Shown one piece after another: positions 36,510 to 49,763 of a stretch of DNA of 64,000 nucleotides. A program made the translations under genes and the position numbers. The stretch covers positions 340,125 to 404,124 of the forward strand of contig NZ_LWAH01000013.1 of assembly GCF_001632285.1 (NCBI RefSeq), read 5' to 3'. This DNA is from Moraxella catarrhalis. GTDB lineage: Bacteria > Pseudomonadota > Gammaproteobacteria > Pseudomonadales > Moraxellaceae. Under the pieces are notes generated by a model, which was not told the origin of the DNA, ran no database searches, and worked only from the letters and a program-made list of their open reading frames with translations. Numbering within the stretch: position 1 is the first letter of the stretch; each line of letters begins with the position of its first letter.

Positions 36510-37940
36510 ATGAATAAAAACACGAATAAAAAATTTCGAATTTTTTTAGCAAAACTTAATTATAAACTGTATTCGAATACGCTACAAACATTGCTCATGG
36601 TATGCTTTATTGTCTTTGTTAGTGTTGCATTATCCATATCATTATTTTGGAGAAGCCTTTATTTGCCTGAGCTTAGAAACCATGCCAGTTATTTATCCAC
36701 GGAAATTAAACTATTAACCTCAGTGGGTGATAAATGGCATGATAATCCTGAATTTATGCAATGGCTAACAGACAATACGCACATTGAAATCATCACCAAT
36801 CCCCAAGATTTTCCAAGCATCACCGATAAACCTGTAGTTGTTTATCTTACCCAAATTATGGCAGAAGAAATATCGCAATCACTTGGTCGTGAGGTGGAAG
36901 TGTATTTTAAATTCAAACCCACCCCCAAACTTTGGATTCATGACAGCGCTCATCCTGATATCTGGATTCGTGAGCCGATGATGTATTATTCACAGTACAG
37001 CACAGGCGTTATTTACGGATTTTTATTTGGCTTGCCACTACTGACCATTATGACTATTTTAGTTTTGGTACGAGGACTAAACCGTCCTTTAAAAAAATTA
37101 GAGCGTGCTGCAAACAATTATATCCTTCATGGTCACGCAACCACCCTACCCACCCAAACAGGGCCCAATGAAATTCGCAAAGCCAATACAGCATTTAATC
37201 GGCTCTTTACAACCCTCAATCAAGCCCAAAAAGAACGCACTATTATGCTTGCAGGTATCAGTCATGATTTGCGAACACCTTTAACTCGTATGCGGCTGAC
37301 TGCCGAGATGCTGCCTGATGAATTTTTCCGTGAGGGTTTGGTCTATGACATTGAAGATATGGATGCCATTTTAGAACAATTCATCTCTTTTATGAAAGAT
37401 GGTTCTGATGAGCCTGTTAAACCAACCAATTTGGATGCAATATTTAAAGAAATTTTGGTTCAGTTTGATGGTATTCAGTTTATTTACAACTCAACCATTA
37501 CTCAACCTGTGCCTGTCCGAACTTTATCAATAAAGCGGTTAATTGTCAATTTGGTCAATAACGCCATTCGCTATGGAGAGCAGCCAATACATTTGATCGC
37601 AAAAATCATACCCCCAGCTCAGAACACACAAAATGATCATATCTTTGATCACTACCCAACACTGGTTTTATGCGTCAAAGATGAAGGTGAAGGCGTTGCT
37701 GAAGACCAATTGGAGCGAATTATGCAGCCGTTTGAGCGTGGTGAGTCTGCTCGTACCACACAAGGCAGCGGACTGGGTCTTGCCATCGTCAGTCGCATTG
37801 CTCATCTGCATCAAGGTGTCGTTGAGGCCATCAATCATCCCAATGGCGGGCTACAAGTTTGTATCAAAATCCCGTTAATGACCCAGATTAATGATACGCC
37901 AAATGATGATTTTGACACTACGCCAGCTAATCTGGCTTAA
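36510..37940 (+). CDS. EnvZ-like sensor histidine kinase (unpaired)
   Basis: A 476-residue inner-membrane kinase. TM1 is LLMVCFIVFVSVALSISLF, then a periplasmic domain of about 120 residues, then TM2 (GVIYGFLFGLPLLTIMTIL) and a HAMP linker. The phospho-acceptor His is in AGISHDLRTPLTRMRL, the N-box in LVNNAIRYG and the G-boxes in KDEGEGVA and GSGLGLAIV. The H-box and topology resemble EnvZ, so an OmpR-type partner is expected. No response regulator precedes it, and the only one nearby is RstA-like on the other strand. Start is ATG 36510. Its end overlaps the convergent RstB-like gene by 14 bp. Confidence 0.88.
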   Translation: MNKNTNKKFRIFLAKLNYKLYSNTLQTLLMVCFIVFVSVALSISLFWRSLYLPELRNHASYLSTEIKLLTSVGDKWHDNPEFMQWLTDNTHIEIITNPQDFPSITDKPVVVYLTQIMAEEISQSLGREVEVYFKFKPTPKLWIHDSAHPDIWIREPMMYYSQYSTGVIYGFLFGLPLLTIMTILVLVRGLNRPLKKLERAANNYILHGHATTLPTQTGPNEIRKANTAFNRLFTTLNQAQKERTIMLAGISHDLRTPLTRMRLTAEMLPDEFFREGLVYDIEDMDAILEQFISFMKDGSDEPVKPTNLDAIFKEILVQFDGIQFIYNSTITQPVPVRTLSIKRLIVNLVNNAIRYGEQPIHLIAKIIPPAQNTQNDHIFDHYPTLVLCVKDEGEGVAEDQLERIMQPFERGESARTTQGSGLGLAIVSRIAHLHQGVVEAINHPNGGLQVCIKIPLMTQINDTPNDDFDTTPANLA

Positions 37941-39630
37941 TACTGCCTTTTTGATGGATGGTTTTTTCAACTCTGTCTTGAGTCAACTCATCGGCTGCAA
38001 CCACAACGCCCACTTGCTTTGCAGGCCATTTCATAATGAACCTTGCACCATGCAGCGTTGGGCTTTCATCTACCGATAGCTTGGCATTAAACCAAAATGC
38101 AATTCGACTAACAATAGACAACCCCAAACCATAACCACCCGACGCCCGAGTTCTGCTATCATCTAATCTGGCAAATGGGATAAAAACTTTTTCACGATTT
38201 TCCTCAGAAATACCATGCCCATCATCTTCAACACTGATAAACGCCTCACCCTTAACAACGCCAGCACTTAGCATGATGGTTGATTGTGCATAACGCAGTG
38301 CATTACCAACCAAATTTTGAACCACACGGTGTAGATACCGCCTATCTGCCATCGCCACAGCTTTAGCAGGTGGTAATTTACAAATCAGTTGAATGGGCTT
38401 GCCTAATGCATTGGTTTCACGCTCAATTTGCTCGGTCAGGTCACACAAATTCACCATCTCCCAATCAAGCTTCGGAGAACCCTCCTCAAGCTTTGCGTAA
38501 GTCAAAATCTCATCAATCAATTCATTGAGCGACTCAATATCTTCATCAATAAACTGTCTTTGCAGCTGCCGAGAGTCTTCATCGTCTGTATCAGCAAGCA
38601 TATCGACCGCAAAGCGAATGCGTGCAACAGGTGTTCGCAGTTCGTGTGATACCGCTCGAGTAAGCTCTCTTTGTGATTCAATCAAGCGTTTGATGTGTTC
38701 TGTCATGGCATTAAATGTCATTGACAATCTGGCAATGTCATCTTGTCCCACTACTTGAACTTTGGTATCAAGATTACCCTGAGCCACACGATTAACACCA
38801 AGTTGTAGCAACTGAAGACGCCTTTCTAAAGGAAAAATCAAAGCATACACGCCAAGTGCAATCAATAAAACACAAATCAGTGCAACACTTGCCAAAAGAT
38901 TCAGCGGAAACCAATTAAATAAAGTCACAGGACCGACTACAATTACCATATCTTCTACCTCTGAGGCAACAATGAACGACATGGTAGAATTTTGACCTCG
39001 AATCCCATCTTGATAAGAAATGACCAATTCATCCCGTTTTAGTCTGGCAATTTGATCATGGTCAAGATGCAAATTATTGATAGACTGTTGATAAATCGGA
39101 TAACTGAATTTTTCACTCAAATATTCAAGGCGAGCCTGTTTTTGCTCATAACCATGAAAATACGATAAATCATCTAACAAAAAAATGGTCATGGCACGCA
39201 CTTGACGCTCACCAACCTGAGCCAATTTGACCGTCAAAATCTCATCAGTACCCTCAAGACGATGGTAAAATGTTGATTGATTGGTGTAAGGATCGTACCG
39301 TACAACAGTTTTTGCCTCTTCAATGCGACGCATTTCTCTGGCTTTAAATTCGATAGCATCCATGGGAATAATTTCAAAATTACTCCCAAATAACGCACTG
39401 ATATCATTTAACCAATAATTTTTTTGGGCGTTGGTTTCTTGATGAATGGCACCTTGACCAATCAAATAAAAAACGCCCGTTGCCACTGTTTCTCGATAAG
39501 ACTGAGCCCGTTCTTGGTTAATGGTATCTACCAATAGATACGCAAAAAAAGCAACAGATAAGCAGACAAGCAAAAGTCCTGCATAAATTCTAAAAAAGAT
39601 ACTTCTTTCTGTAAAACTAACCAAAGTCAT
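37927..39630 (-). CDS. RstB-like sensor histidine kinase
   Basis: A 567-residue kinase, second gene of a two-component pair. TM1 (IYAGLLLVCLSVAFFAYLLV), a large periplasmic domain of about 200 residues, TM2 (LLASVALICVLLIALGVYALIF), a HAMP domain (NRVAQGNLDTKV), the H-box AVSHELRTPVARIRF, N-box LVGNALRYA, and G-boxes VEDDGHGIS and GGYGLGLSIV are all visible. The H-box VSHELRTPVARIRF is of the RstB/CpxA kind. The signal is unknown. I use ATG 39630; the 23 codons upstream contain a hairpin and no family similarity. Confidence 0.87.
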   Translation of the reverse strand: MTLVSFTERSIFFRIYAGLLLVCLSVAFFAYLLVDTINQERAQSYRETVATGVFYLIGQGAIHQETNAQKNYWLNDISALFGSNFEIIPMDAIEFKAREMRRIEEAKTVVRYDPYTNQSTFYHRLEGTDEILTVKLAQVGERQVRAMTIFLLDDLSYFHGYEQKQARLEYLSEKFSYPIYQQSINNLHLDHDQIARLKRDELVISYQDGIRGQNSTMSFIVASEVEDMVIVVGPVTLFNWFPLNLLASVALICVLLIALGVYALIFPLERRLQLLQLGVNRVAQGNLDTKVQVVGQDDIARLSMTFNAMTEHIKRLIESQRELTRAVSHELRTPVARIRFAVDMLADTDDEDSRQLQRQFIDEDIESLNELIDEILTYAKLEEGSPKLDWEMVNLCDLTEQIERETNALGKPIQLICKLPPAKAVAMADRRYLHRVVQNLVGNALRYAQSTIMLSAGVVKGEAFISVEDDGHGISEENREKVFIPFARLDDSRTRASGGYGLGLSIVSRIAFWFNAKLSVDESPTLHGARFIMKWPAKQVGVVVAADELTQDRVEKTIHQKGSIKPD

Positions 39631-39654
39631 ATCAAACAGCGCCTGATAAAATGA

Positions 39655-39674
39655 AAGCCAGCAATAGCTGGCTT
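39655..39674 (-). promoter_or_regulatory. Intercistronic hairpin between the RstA- and RstB-like genes
   Basis: A perfect 8-bp stem (AAGCCAGC / GCTGGCTT) with an AATA loop lies in the 80-bp gap. On the minus strand it is followed by TCATTTTATC, only partly a U-tract. Partial termination, lowering kinase relative to regulator, is inferred. Confidence 0.5.
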
Positions 39675-39710
39675 CACACGCATCACTTTGTCGAAACAAA
39701 ATGCCGTGAA

Positions 39711-40424
39711 TTAATTGCCTTCTTTAACAAATAGATAGCCTTTACTGCGTACAGTTTTGATGCGTTTTGGGTTTTCTGAGTCATCGCCAATTTTGGGGCG
39801 AATGCGAGAAATACGCACATCAATGGAACGGTCTTGACCATCATATTCAATACCACGGAGTCTTTCAAAAATATCTTCACGAGATAAAATTCGACCTGCA
39901 TTTGATGCCAGCAACCACAACAAATCATATTCAGCGCTGGTAAAGTCTACCAATTCGTCATTAAGCGTAACCGAACGACCACCATTATCAATGACCAAAT
40001 CACCAAACTCTAAGCGTTGTGGAGAGGTATCAGATGGCACAGTATCAGAGCGACGCAATAAAGCACGAATGCGAGCTAATAGCACACGGGGCTGAACGGG
40101 TTTTGCCACATAATCATCCGCCCCCATTTCAAGCCCTAATACTTGATCCATATCATCTGTTCGTGCAGTCAACATCAAGATAGGCTGCTGATAATGTGCA
40201 CGAACTTCACGACAAACCGCCAAACCATCACTTCCAGGCAGCATGACATCAAGCACAACCAAATCAGGCTGCTCACCGATAATGCGACGAATGGCACGAG
40301 CACCATCAGTCTCAATAGCCACATCAAGCCCATTTTTTCGTAAATAATCTTGTGTCAGCATTGCCAATCTTTCATCATCTTCGACGATTAAGATTCTAGG
40401 CATGTTTTCTTTTTCAGTAGTCAT
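39711..40424 (-). CDS. RstA-like OmpR-family response regulator
   Basis: A 237-residue transcription factor. The receiver domain has the acidic pair in LIVEDDERLA, the phospho-acceptor Asp in LVVLDVMLPG, Thr in MLTARTDD and Lys in DYVAKPVQPRVLLARIRALLRR. The C-terminal winged helix ends SIDVRISRIRPKIGDDSENPKRIKTVRSKGYLF. The AKPVQPR sequence is typical of RstA rather than OmpR. ATG 40424 follows AGGA; ATG 40403 would start at MPRILIVEDD. It is 80 bp upstream of its kinase and 78 bp downstream of atpC, with no clear terminator between. Confidence 0.9.
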   Translation of the reverse strand: MTTEKENMPRILIVEDDERLAMLTQDYLRKNGLDVAIETDGARAIRRIIGEQPDLVVLDVMLPGSDGLAVCREVRAHYQQPILMLTARTDDMDQVLGLEMGADDYVAKPVQPRVLLARIRALLRRSDTVPSDTSPQRLEFGDLVIDNGGRSVTLNDELVDFTSAEYDLLWLLASNAGRILSREDIFERLRGIEYDGQDRSIDVRISRIRPKIGDDSENPKRIKTVRSKGYLFVKEGN

Positions 40425-40502
40425 AATTATCCTAAAGTGATGTGATCGCCACAATAACCTAAACTGATTTTATTTTATCATGATTTAATCATGTCAATCA
40501 TC

Positions 40503-40922
40503 TTAAGCACGATTTTTGTATTTTTGAATGGTTTGTAACTGTGCTAATGATTCTGCCAATGCGGTTAGAGCAGCAGTTGTGTCAATATTGGCACTTTGAT
40601 TTGCCAAAGCCTGCTCAGCATTGCGACGAGCTTCGGCAATTTTTGCTTCATCCAAATCATATGCTCGTTCGGCAGAATCAGCCAAAACTGTCACAACATG
40701 AGGCTGTACCTCGAGTACGCCACCTGACACATAAACCACCTCTTCGCTTGATCCATCGGCAGATTTCATACGCATAGGACCTGGTTTTAGCAAAGTAATC
40801 AATGGTGTATGACCCGCCAGAATGCCAATTTCGCCAGAGTGACCATTTGCAATCAACATACTAATATCACCGACATATATCTCTTCTCTAGCACTTACCA
40901 CTCGGCACTTAAAAGTTGCCAT
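40503..40922 (-). CDS. atpC: ATP synthase epsilon subunit AtpC
   Basis: The F1 central-stalk subunit that links rotation to the c-ring and can inhibit ATP hydrolysis. The N-terminal beta-sandwich (FKCRVVSAREEIYVGDISMLIANGHSGEIGILAGH) and the helical C-terminus are present. It has 139 residues and is the last gene of the atp operon, 75 bp after atpD. Confidence 0.96.
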   Translation of the reverse strand: MATFKCRVVSAREEIYVGDISMLIANGHSGEIGILAGHTPLITLLKPGPMRMKSADGSSEEVVYVSGGVLEVQPHVVTVLADSAERAYDLDEAKIAEARRNAEQALANQSANIDTTAALTALAESLAQLQTIQKYKNRA

Positions 40923-40997
40923 ATCATTCTCCCAATAGACCAGCAGTCGTTAGATCATGCCACAGCCAAATCCCTACCTGACTGTGGCTGCGTCAGT

Positions 40998-42843
<1,846 letters not shown>

Positions 42844-42865
42844 ATTAAACGCCTTAAATGATTCC

Positions 42866-43738
42866 CTAAGAAACAGCGGCAGCACCACCAACGATTTCCG
42901 AGATTTCTCGTGTAATCGCTGCCTGTCTGAGCTTATTATAAACCAATTGTAAATCTTTAATTAAGTTACCAGCATTATCTGTCGCTGCTTTCATCGCCAC
43001 CATACGGGCTGACTGTTCAGAGGCAATATTCTCTCGAACGGATTGGTAGACTACAGATTCAATGTAACGCAATAGTAGGCTATCAATGAGCGTTTTGGTG
43101 TCTGGCTCATAAATATAATCCCAACTGTGTGCCTGAAGCTCAGTGTCATCAAACTCACTCTCTGCCAATGGTACAATCTGTTCAACCACGGGTTTTTGAG
43201 CCATAGCATTGATAAACTGGTTATACACCAAGTAAATGCGATCTAATTTTCCATTGAGATAATCATCAAGCATGGTTTGAACTGGTGTATTAATTTGCTC
43301 AAGTGCAGGGTTATCGCCATAATCAGTGACAGCTGAGGTTACTCTACCGCCAAAGTTCTTAAAAAAGCCCACGCCTTTTGCACCTATTACTGCAAATTCA
43401 ATTTCAACTGACTGCTCTTGATAGCTTTTGACTGTTTTTAACAAGTTTTTGAATAGATTGATGTTCAAACCACCTGCCAAACCACGGTCAGAAGTTACAA
43501 CCACAAAACCAACACGATTGACCGGACGGTTAATCATATAGGGATGCTTATAATCTGATTGCGCTTGCACCAAATGTGAAATGACACGGCGTATACCATC
43601 TGAATAAGGACGACCCAATTCCATTCTCTCTTGGGCACGACGCATCTTACTGGCAGCCACCATCTGCATTGCACGCGTGATCTTTTGCGTACTTTTAATG
43701 CTGGTTACTTTAGCACGAATTTCTTTTAAGCTTGCCAT
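42866..43738 (-). CDS. atpG: ATP synthase gamma subunit AtpG
   Basis: The rotating F1 shaft. The start is ATG 43738 ([36 protein letters not shown]), giving 290 residues. The C-terminus [39 protein letters not shown] is the conserved helical signature. It is followed after 22 bp by the lipoprotein pseudogene. Confidence 0.97.
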   Translation of the reverse strand: MASLKEIRAKVTSIKSTQKITRAMQMVAASKMRRAQERMELGRPYSDGIRRVISHLVQAQSDYKHPYMINRPVNRVGFVVVTSDRGLAGGLNINLFKNLLKTVKSYQEQSVEIEFAVIGAKGVGFFKNFGGRVTSAVTDYGDNPALEQINTPVQTMLDDYLNGKLDRIYLVYNQFINAMAQKPVVEQIVPLAESEFDDTELQAHSWDYIYEPDTKTLIDSLLLRYIESVVYQSVRENIASEQSARMVAMKAATDNAGNLIKDLQLVYNKLRQAAITREISEIVGGAAAVS

Positions 43739-43822
43739 AATTATTCCAATACTGGACTTATTATAAAAGGGTTTATGGTGCGTTAAAACCAACGCTTAAC
43801 ACACCATATTTCTTTGCTACAA

Positions 43823-45367
43823 TCAGTAGCTTGCTGATGCTTTAAATGACTCAACTGCAGCTTTTAGACGACTTTCGATGTCATCATTATAGTTGGCAGT
43901 TTCATCAATTTCACTCATCAATGCAGCATGATCGTTGCGTAGGTAGCGTAAGAAAGCCTCTTCAAATGCACCAATTTTTTCTACAGGTACATCAGACAAA
44001 TAGCCTTCATTTGAGGCGTAGATAACTGCCGCTTGATCAGCAATAGACATCGGTGCGTATTGCTTTTGCTTCATCAGCTCAGTCACACGCACACCATGTT
44101 CCAACTGTTGTTTGGTTGCATCATCCAAATCAGAGGCAAACTGGGCAAACGCAGCAAGTTCACGATACTGAGCAAGTGCTGTACGGATACCACCTGAGAG
44201 CTTTTTGATGATTTTGGTCTGAGCTGCACCACCCACACGAGATACTGAGATACCAGCGTTTACCGCAGGGCGAATACCTGAGTTAAATAGATTAGACTCT
44301 AAGAAAATCTGACCATCGGTAATTGAGATCACATTAGTAGGTACGAATGCTGATACATCCCCTGCTTGAGTCTCAATGATGGGCAATGCTGTCAAAGATC
44401 CAGTTTTACCTTTAACCTCGCCATTGGTAAATGCTTCTACATAGTCAGCATTGACACGAGATGCACGCTCTAACAGGCGTGAGTGTAGATAAAATACATC
44501 ACCAGGGTATGCTTCACGCCCTGGTGGACGGCGTAATAGCAAGGAAATCTGACGATAAGCGACAGCTTGTTTTGATAGGTCGTCATAAACAATCAAGGCA
44601 TCTTCACCACGATCACGGAAGTACTCACCCATCGTACAACCAGAATATGGAGCGATATATTGTAATGCTGCTGGCTCAGAGGCAGACGCAACAACAACAG
44701 TCGTATAAGCCAATGCGCCTGTTTCTTCTAATTTACGCACCACATTTGCAATGGTTGAGCGTTTTTGACCAATAGCAACATACACGCACTTAATGCCTGA
44801 GTTTTTCTGAGCAATAATCGCATCGATTGCCAAAGCGGTTTTACCAGTTTGACGGTCGCCAATGATAAGCTCACGCTGACCACGCCCAATAGGAATCATG
44901 GTATCAACTGCTTTATAACCAGTCATGACAGGCTCATCAACAGACTGACGAGCGATAACACCAGGAGCGATTTTTTCAACTTTATCGGTCAGCTTGGCAT
45001 TAATAGGACCTTTGCCATCGATTGGGTTACCCAATGCATCGACGACACGACCAAGTAGTTCAGGACCTACGGGTACTTCCAAAATACGACCTGTGCAATA
45101 TGCTTTTTGACCTTCTTGTAGGGACAGATATTCACCCAGTACAACTGCACCGACTGAATCTTGTTCAAGGTTTAGTGCCATACCATACACACCGCCTTCA
45201 AACTCAATCATCTCGCCATACATAGCTTCTTCTAGGCCATGGATTTGCACAATACCATCAGAGACACTGACGATAACGCCTTCAGTTTTTGCAGTTGCGC
45301 TTACGTCAAGGTCTTGAATACGCTGCTTAATCAGATTGCTGATTTCGGCTGGATTCAATTGTTGCAT
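43823..45367 (-). CDS. atpA: ATP synthase alpha subunit AtpA
   Basis: The regulatory nucleotide-binding subunit of F1. The P-loop is GDRQTGKT; the C-terminal [16 protein letters not shown] signature is present ([12 protein letters not shown]). It has 514 residues and a normal N-terminus ([17 protein letters not shown]). It lies 34 bp downstream of atpH. Confidence 0.98.
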   Translation of the reverse strand: MQQLNPAEISNLIKQRIQDLDVSATAKTEGVIVSVSDGIVQIHGLEEAMYGEMIEFEGGVYGMALNLEQDSVGAVVLGEYLSLQEGQKAYCTGRILEVPVGPELLGRVVDALGNPIDGKGPINAKLTDKVEKIAPGVIARQSVDEPVMTGYKAVDTMIPIGRGQRELIIGDRQTGKTALAIDAIIAQKNSGIKCVYVAIGQKRSTIANVVRKLEETGALAYTTVVVASASEPAALQYIAPYSGCTMGEYFRDRGEDALIVYDDLSKQAVAYRQISLLLRRPPGREAYPGDVFYLHSRLLERASRVNADYVEAFTNGEVKGKTGSLTALPIIETQAGDVSAFVPTNVISITDGQIFLESNLFNSGIRPAVNAGISVSRVGGAAQTKIIKKLSGGIRTALAQYRELAAFAQFASDLDDATKQQLEHGVRVTELMKQKQYAPMSIADQAAVIYASNEGYLSDVPVEKIGAFEEAFLRYLRNDHAALMSEIDETANYNDDIESRLKAAVESFKASASY

Positions 45368-45401
45368 TGCCTTGTTTCCTTTGATTTAGACAGCTGACTA
45401 C

Positions 45402-45950
45402 TTACGCAGTTAGCTGAGTCTTTAATTGTTTTAACTTGCCACGCACTGAGCCATCAGTAAACTTGTCACCCACCTTGATCGTAGCTCCACCCAACAAATT
45501 TGGGTCTACAGATTCGTGCAAAATCACGATAGAACCTGTTGAAAGTGCTAATCGCTCTTGAAGCTTTTTACTTTGAGCTTCGGTTAGTGGAAAGGCTGAA
45601 GTTACATAAGCATCAACCTGTTTAAGCTCTTGTGATTTTAGCTTGGTGTAATGAGCAGTGATCTCAGGCATAAGCGCCAATCTGTCATGCTCTGCCAACT
45701 GTTTTATAAAGTTGGTTAACGCTTGTGATGCTTGCTCTGCTGTTAATTTGCCATAGGCATCCATCAGAATATCTGCTTTTTGTTGTGCAGAAATGGCTGG
45801 ATTGTTCAGCAGTGAAGCAAAATCTTCATTGCGTACAACATCGCTTGCAATCAACAAAAAAGCTTCCCAATTGCTGATCGCATTATGCTCTTTAGCGTAA
45901 TCAAATGCTGCTTTGGCATATGGTCTAGCTAAGGTAGTAAGTTCAGCCAT
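45402..45950 (-). CDS. atpH: ATP synthase delta subunit AtpH
   Basis: The peripheral-stalk subunit at the top of F1. The N-terminus TLARPYAKAAFDYAKEH is typical, as is the C-terminal VDPNLLGGATIKVGDKFTDGSVRGKLKQL. It has 182 residues and lies 12 bp after atpF. Confidence 0.96.
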   Translation of the reverse strand: MAELTTLARPYAKAAFDYAKEHNAISNWEAFLLIASDVVRNEDFASLLNNPAISAQQKADILMDAYGKLTAEQASQALTNFIKQLAEHDRLALMPEITAHYTKLKSQELKQVDAYVTSAFPLTEAQSKKLQERLALSTGSIVILHESVDPNLLGGATIKVGDKFTDGSVRGKLKQLKTQLTA

Positions 45951-45962
45951 GATATCCTCTAA

Positions 45963-46430
45963 TTACAGCTTAGCCGCCAACTGTTCAAGCATGCTGGCGT
46001 GTTCTTGTTCATTGATTTTGTCTTGCAAAATCTTTTCGGCACCCAGTACAGCAAGACTGGCAACCTGTGAGCGAAGTTGTTCACGAGTTTGGGCAGCTTC
46101 TTGCTCTACAGCTGCATGAGCTGCAACGATGATGCGTTCGCCTTCAAGGCGAGCTTGTTCTTTAGCATCTTCAATCATTTGGTTAGCGGTTTTATTCGCA
46201 CGCTCAATGATAGATGCAGCTTCGGTTTTAGCAGCTGCAAATTCTGCCTCTACTTGCTTTTCAGCAGAAACCAAATCCGCTTTTGCTTTTTCTGCGGCAT
46301 TTAAGCCTTCTTCGATTTTGCGTTGACGCTCATTAATCGCGCCGATCAGTGGTGGCCATACAAACTTCATGCAAAATAGCACAAAGATTGCAAAAGCAAT
46401 CAGCTGACCGAAAATGGTTAAATTGATCAT
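45963..46430 (-). CDS. atpF: ATP synthase b subunit AtpF
   Basis: A peripheral-stalk subunit of 155 residues. One N-terminal membrane helix ([23 protein letters not shown]) is followed by a long charged coiled coil (about 30-150). A 9-bp stem hairpin sits upstream, between it and atpE. Confidence 0.96.
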   Translation of the reverse strand: MINLTIFGQLIAFAIFVLFCMKFVWPPLIGAINERQRKIEEGLNAAEKAKADLVSAEKQVEAEFAAAKTEAASIIERANKTANQMIEDAKEQARLEGERIIVAAHAAVEQEAAQTREQLRSQVASLAVLGAEKILQDKINEQEHASMLEQLAAKL

Positions 46431-46466
46431 CCAATCACCTCGTTGTTAGTGAAAGTCAGGTGATGC

Positions 46467-46495
46467 CCACCTTTGTTTCTAAGACCCAAAGGTGG
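46467..46495 (-). promoter_or_regulatory. Hairpin between atpE and atpF
   Basis: A perfect 9-bp stem (CCACCTTTG / CAAAGGTGG) with an 11-nt loop lies 22 bp after the atpE stop and 36 bp before atpF. It has no U-tract. A role in protecting atpE mRNA, so that more c subunit is made, is inferred from position. Confidence 0.5.
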
Positions 46496-46517
46496 TCGTT
46501 AAACTGACGGTTTCAGC

Positions 46518-46772
<255 letters not shown>

Positions 46773-46811
46773 TTATGACCTAAAATCAAGGGTTATTAAA
46801 AAAGGTTCAAA

Positions 46812-48231
<1,420 letters not shown>

Positions 48232-48639
48232 TTATTTCATCTTGATCAAGACCAAATTTTGGCTGATAATCAAGATGATATATCCTATGATAACCGAAAC
48301 TGTGCTGATTGGTTGAATCTTTAAGAACACAAAAGCAAATAAAGCTAAGGTCGTCGCCCATTTGATCACAAAGCCCAAATAAGTATTCAGCATGATTTGA
48401 CGAGCGTGCTTAGCACCCACAGTGTGGTAAGCGATGCGAGTAAAAATCAACTGTCCAATAAAGGCAATCAAAGCACCAATCGACAAACCTTTGGCAATCA
48501 GCCTATCGCCATCTGCCATCACATAACTGAGTACCAAGCCAAATATCATGACGCCCAAAACGACCCAAATTTGACGCATTTGGACTTGATAGATGGCAGA
48601 TTTTTTATTACGCTGGGCAGGACGGCTCATAAGCTTCAT
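48232..48639 (-). CDS. atpI: ATP synthase protein I AtpI
   Basis: A small polytopic membrane protein (135 residues, four helices) at the head of the atp genes, thought to help c-ring assembly. The segments VYQVQMRQIWVVL-like N-terminus, GALIAFIGQLIFTRIAYH and YLGFVIKWATTLALFAFVFL fit AtpI of Pseudomonas and Acinetobacter. The start could be 48639 or the inner ATG at 48630. It is 58 bp downstream of znuA on the same strand. Confidence 0.85.
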   Translation of the reverse strand: MKLMSRPAQRNKKSAIYQVQMRQIWVVLGVMIFGLVLSYVMADGDRLIAKGLSIGALIAFIGQLIFTRIAYHTVGAKHARQIMLNTYLGFVIKWATTLALFAFVFLKIQPISTVSVIIGYIILIISQNLVLIKMK

Positions 48640-48697
48640 GATTTTGATTTTGATTAAAAGGCTTGATTATAAAGAGCCATCTGACACGAAGCAAGAA

Positions 48698-49588
48698 TTA
48701 TTTGATGCCAGCACATGTTTGCAGTGCATTCACCTGTGCCACCCATGCACTGATAAAATCTTCACCCATGCCACTCATGTCCTCTTGAATAATAGTCACA
48801 TTGACATTACCAAGTTTATTTTTAATGCCGTCTGAGACCACCCCTTGAGACGCAAGGCACATAAATGGCTGCGGTCTTGTTTGATTCAGTCGCTTAAATT
48901 GGCTGGCTTTTGGGTTTAAGTGATGATCAGGCGTCAAAGCCCCTGCAAATTTCAGTCCTGCCGCCTGTTCGATATACTGAAAAGCATCATGATACGCCCA
49001 ATATGGTGTCATGCCATTGACCTGTACGCTTTGGACGGCTTTATCCATACGCCGCTCAAAATCTGTGGCATTTTGGGCATATTTGGCTTTATGCTCTGGA
49101 TTGGCATGACCATGCACCACAGACAACGCACGCACAATGGCTTTAGCATTTTCTGGATCAAGCCAAATATGTGCATCTTCTGAATCTGGTTTTTGGCTGC
49201 CATCAATATGCCTTAAAGGCAGACGGTTGAAGGCATTAAACTGTAATAATGAAATTGCATTCGGTGCATCTGCCAATGTTTTGACCAAATTTTGTTCAAG
49301 CGATTCCCCAAACCAAATGACATAATCACTATCTTCAACCAATTTGACTTTACTTGGTGATAGTGAGCCATGATGCCCAACATCTCCAGCGGTAAGCAGC
49401 ACTTTGGCATCATGCTGACCTTGGGTAACTTCATGGCTCAAAAGTGCAAGCGGATAATTACTAACGCTGACCATGCCAGCCATCGCAGATACTGAAAAAA
49501 TCGTGGTGATGGGTAATAGGATCACAGCTTTTAAAGATTGATACAAAACAGAGCTTTTAAAAAGCGTTCGTAATGCAAATGTTGTCAT
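48698..49588 (-). CDS. znuA: Zinc ABC transporter substrate-binding protein ZnuA
   Basis: The periplasmic zinc receptor of the ZnuABC importer, 296 residues with a signal sequence (cut near SVSAMA). Likely zinc ligands are His in GDVGHHGSLSPSKV, His in DAHIWLDPENA, His in YWAYHDAFQYIEQAAGL and a C-terminal acidic residue. The charged, His-rich loop that usually lies before the second His in ZnuA is very short here (LRHIDGSQKPDSEDAH). It is divergent from zur-znuCB, with a Zur-like palindrome 57 bp upstream. Confidence 0.92.
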   Translation of the reverse strand: MTTFALRTLFKSSVLYQSLKAVILLPITTIFSVSAMAGMVSVSNYPLALLSHEVTQGQHDAKVLLTAGDVGHHGSLSPSKVKLVEDSDYVIWFGESLEQNLVKTLADAPNAISLLQFNAFNRLPLRHIDGSQKPDSEDAHIWLDPENAKAIVRALSVVHGHANPEHKAKYAQNATDFERRMDKAVQSVQVNGMTPYWAYHDAFQYIEQAAGLKFAGALTPDHHLNPKASQFKRLNQTRPQPFMCLASQGVVSDGIKNKLGNVNVTIIQEDMSGMGEDFISAWVAQVNALQTCAGIK

Positions 49589-49644
49589 TGATAAGTACCC
49601 TGATGTCTAAAAATGATTAAAATTATAGCACAGCTGTCATAAAA

Positions 49645-49661
49645 ATGTTATTTTATAACAT
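49645..49661. promoter_or_regulatory. Zur box upstream of znuA
   Basis: ATGTTAT-TTT-ATAACAT is a perfect palindrome of 17 bp that closely follows the Zur consensus of Acinetobacter and Escherichia (GTTATANTATAAC). It lies 57 bp before the znuA start, where bound Zur-Zn would block transcription. Confidence 0.75.
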
Positions 49662-49699
49662 AAGACTTGCCATAAAAATTGGATAATAACTTGGTTTTG

Positions 49700-49715
49700 T
49701 TTGTAATATAACTTA
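49700..49715. promoter_or_regulatory. Possible second Zur half-site
   Basis: TTTGTAATATAACTTA has one good half of the Zur palindrome (ATATAAC) and a poor left half. It lies midway between the two other sites. Confidence 0.35.
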
Positions 49716-49747
49716 AAATGATGGTCTTGATTGATAATTACTACTAC

Positions 49748-49763
49748 TGCTATAATATAACTG
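49748..49763. promoter_or_regulatory. Zur box upstream of zur-znuCB
   Basis: TGCTATAATATAACTG differs from the Zur core GTTATAATATAAC by one base (C for T). Its TATAAT could also be the -10 box of the zur promoter, so repressor and polymerase sites would overlap. It is 147 bp before the zur start. Confidence 0.6.
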
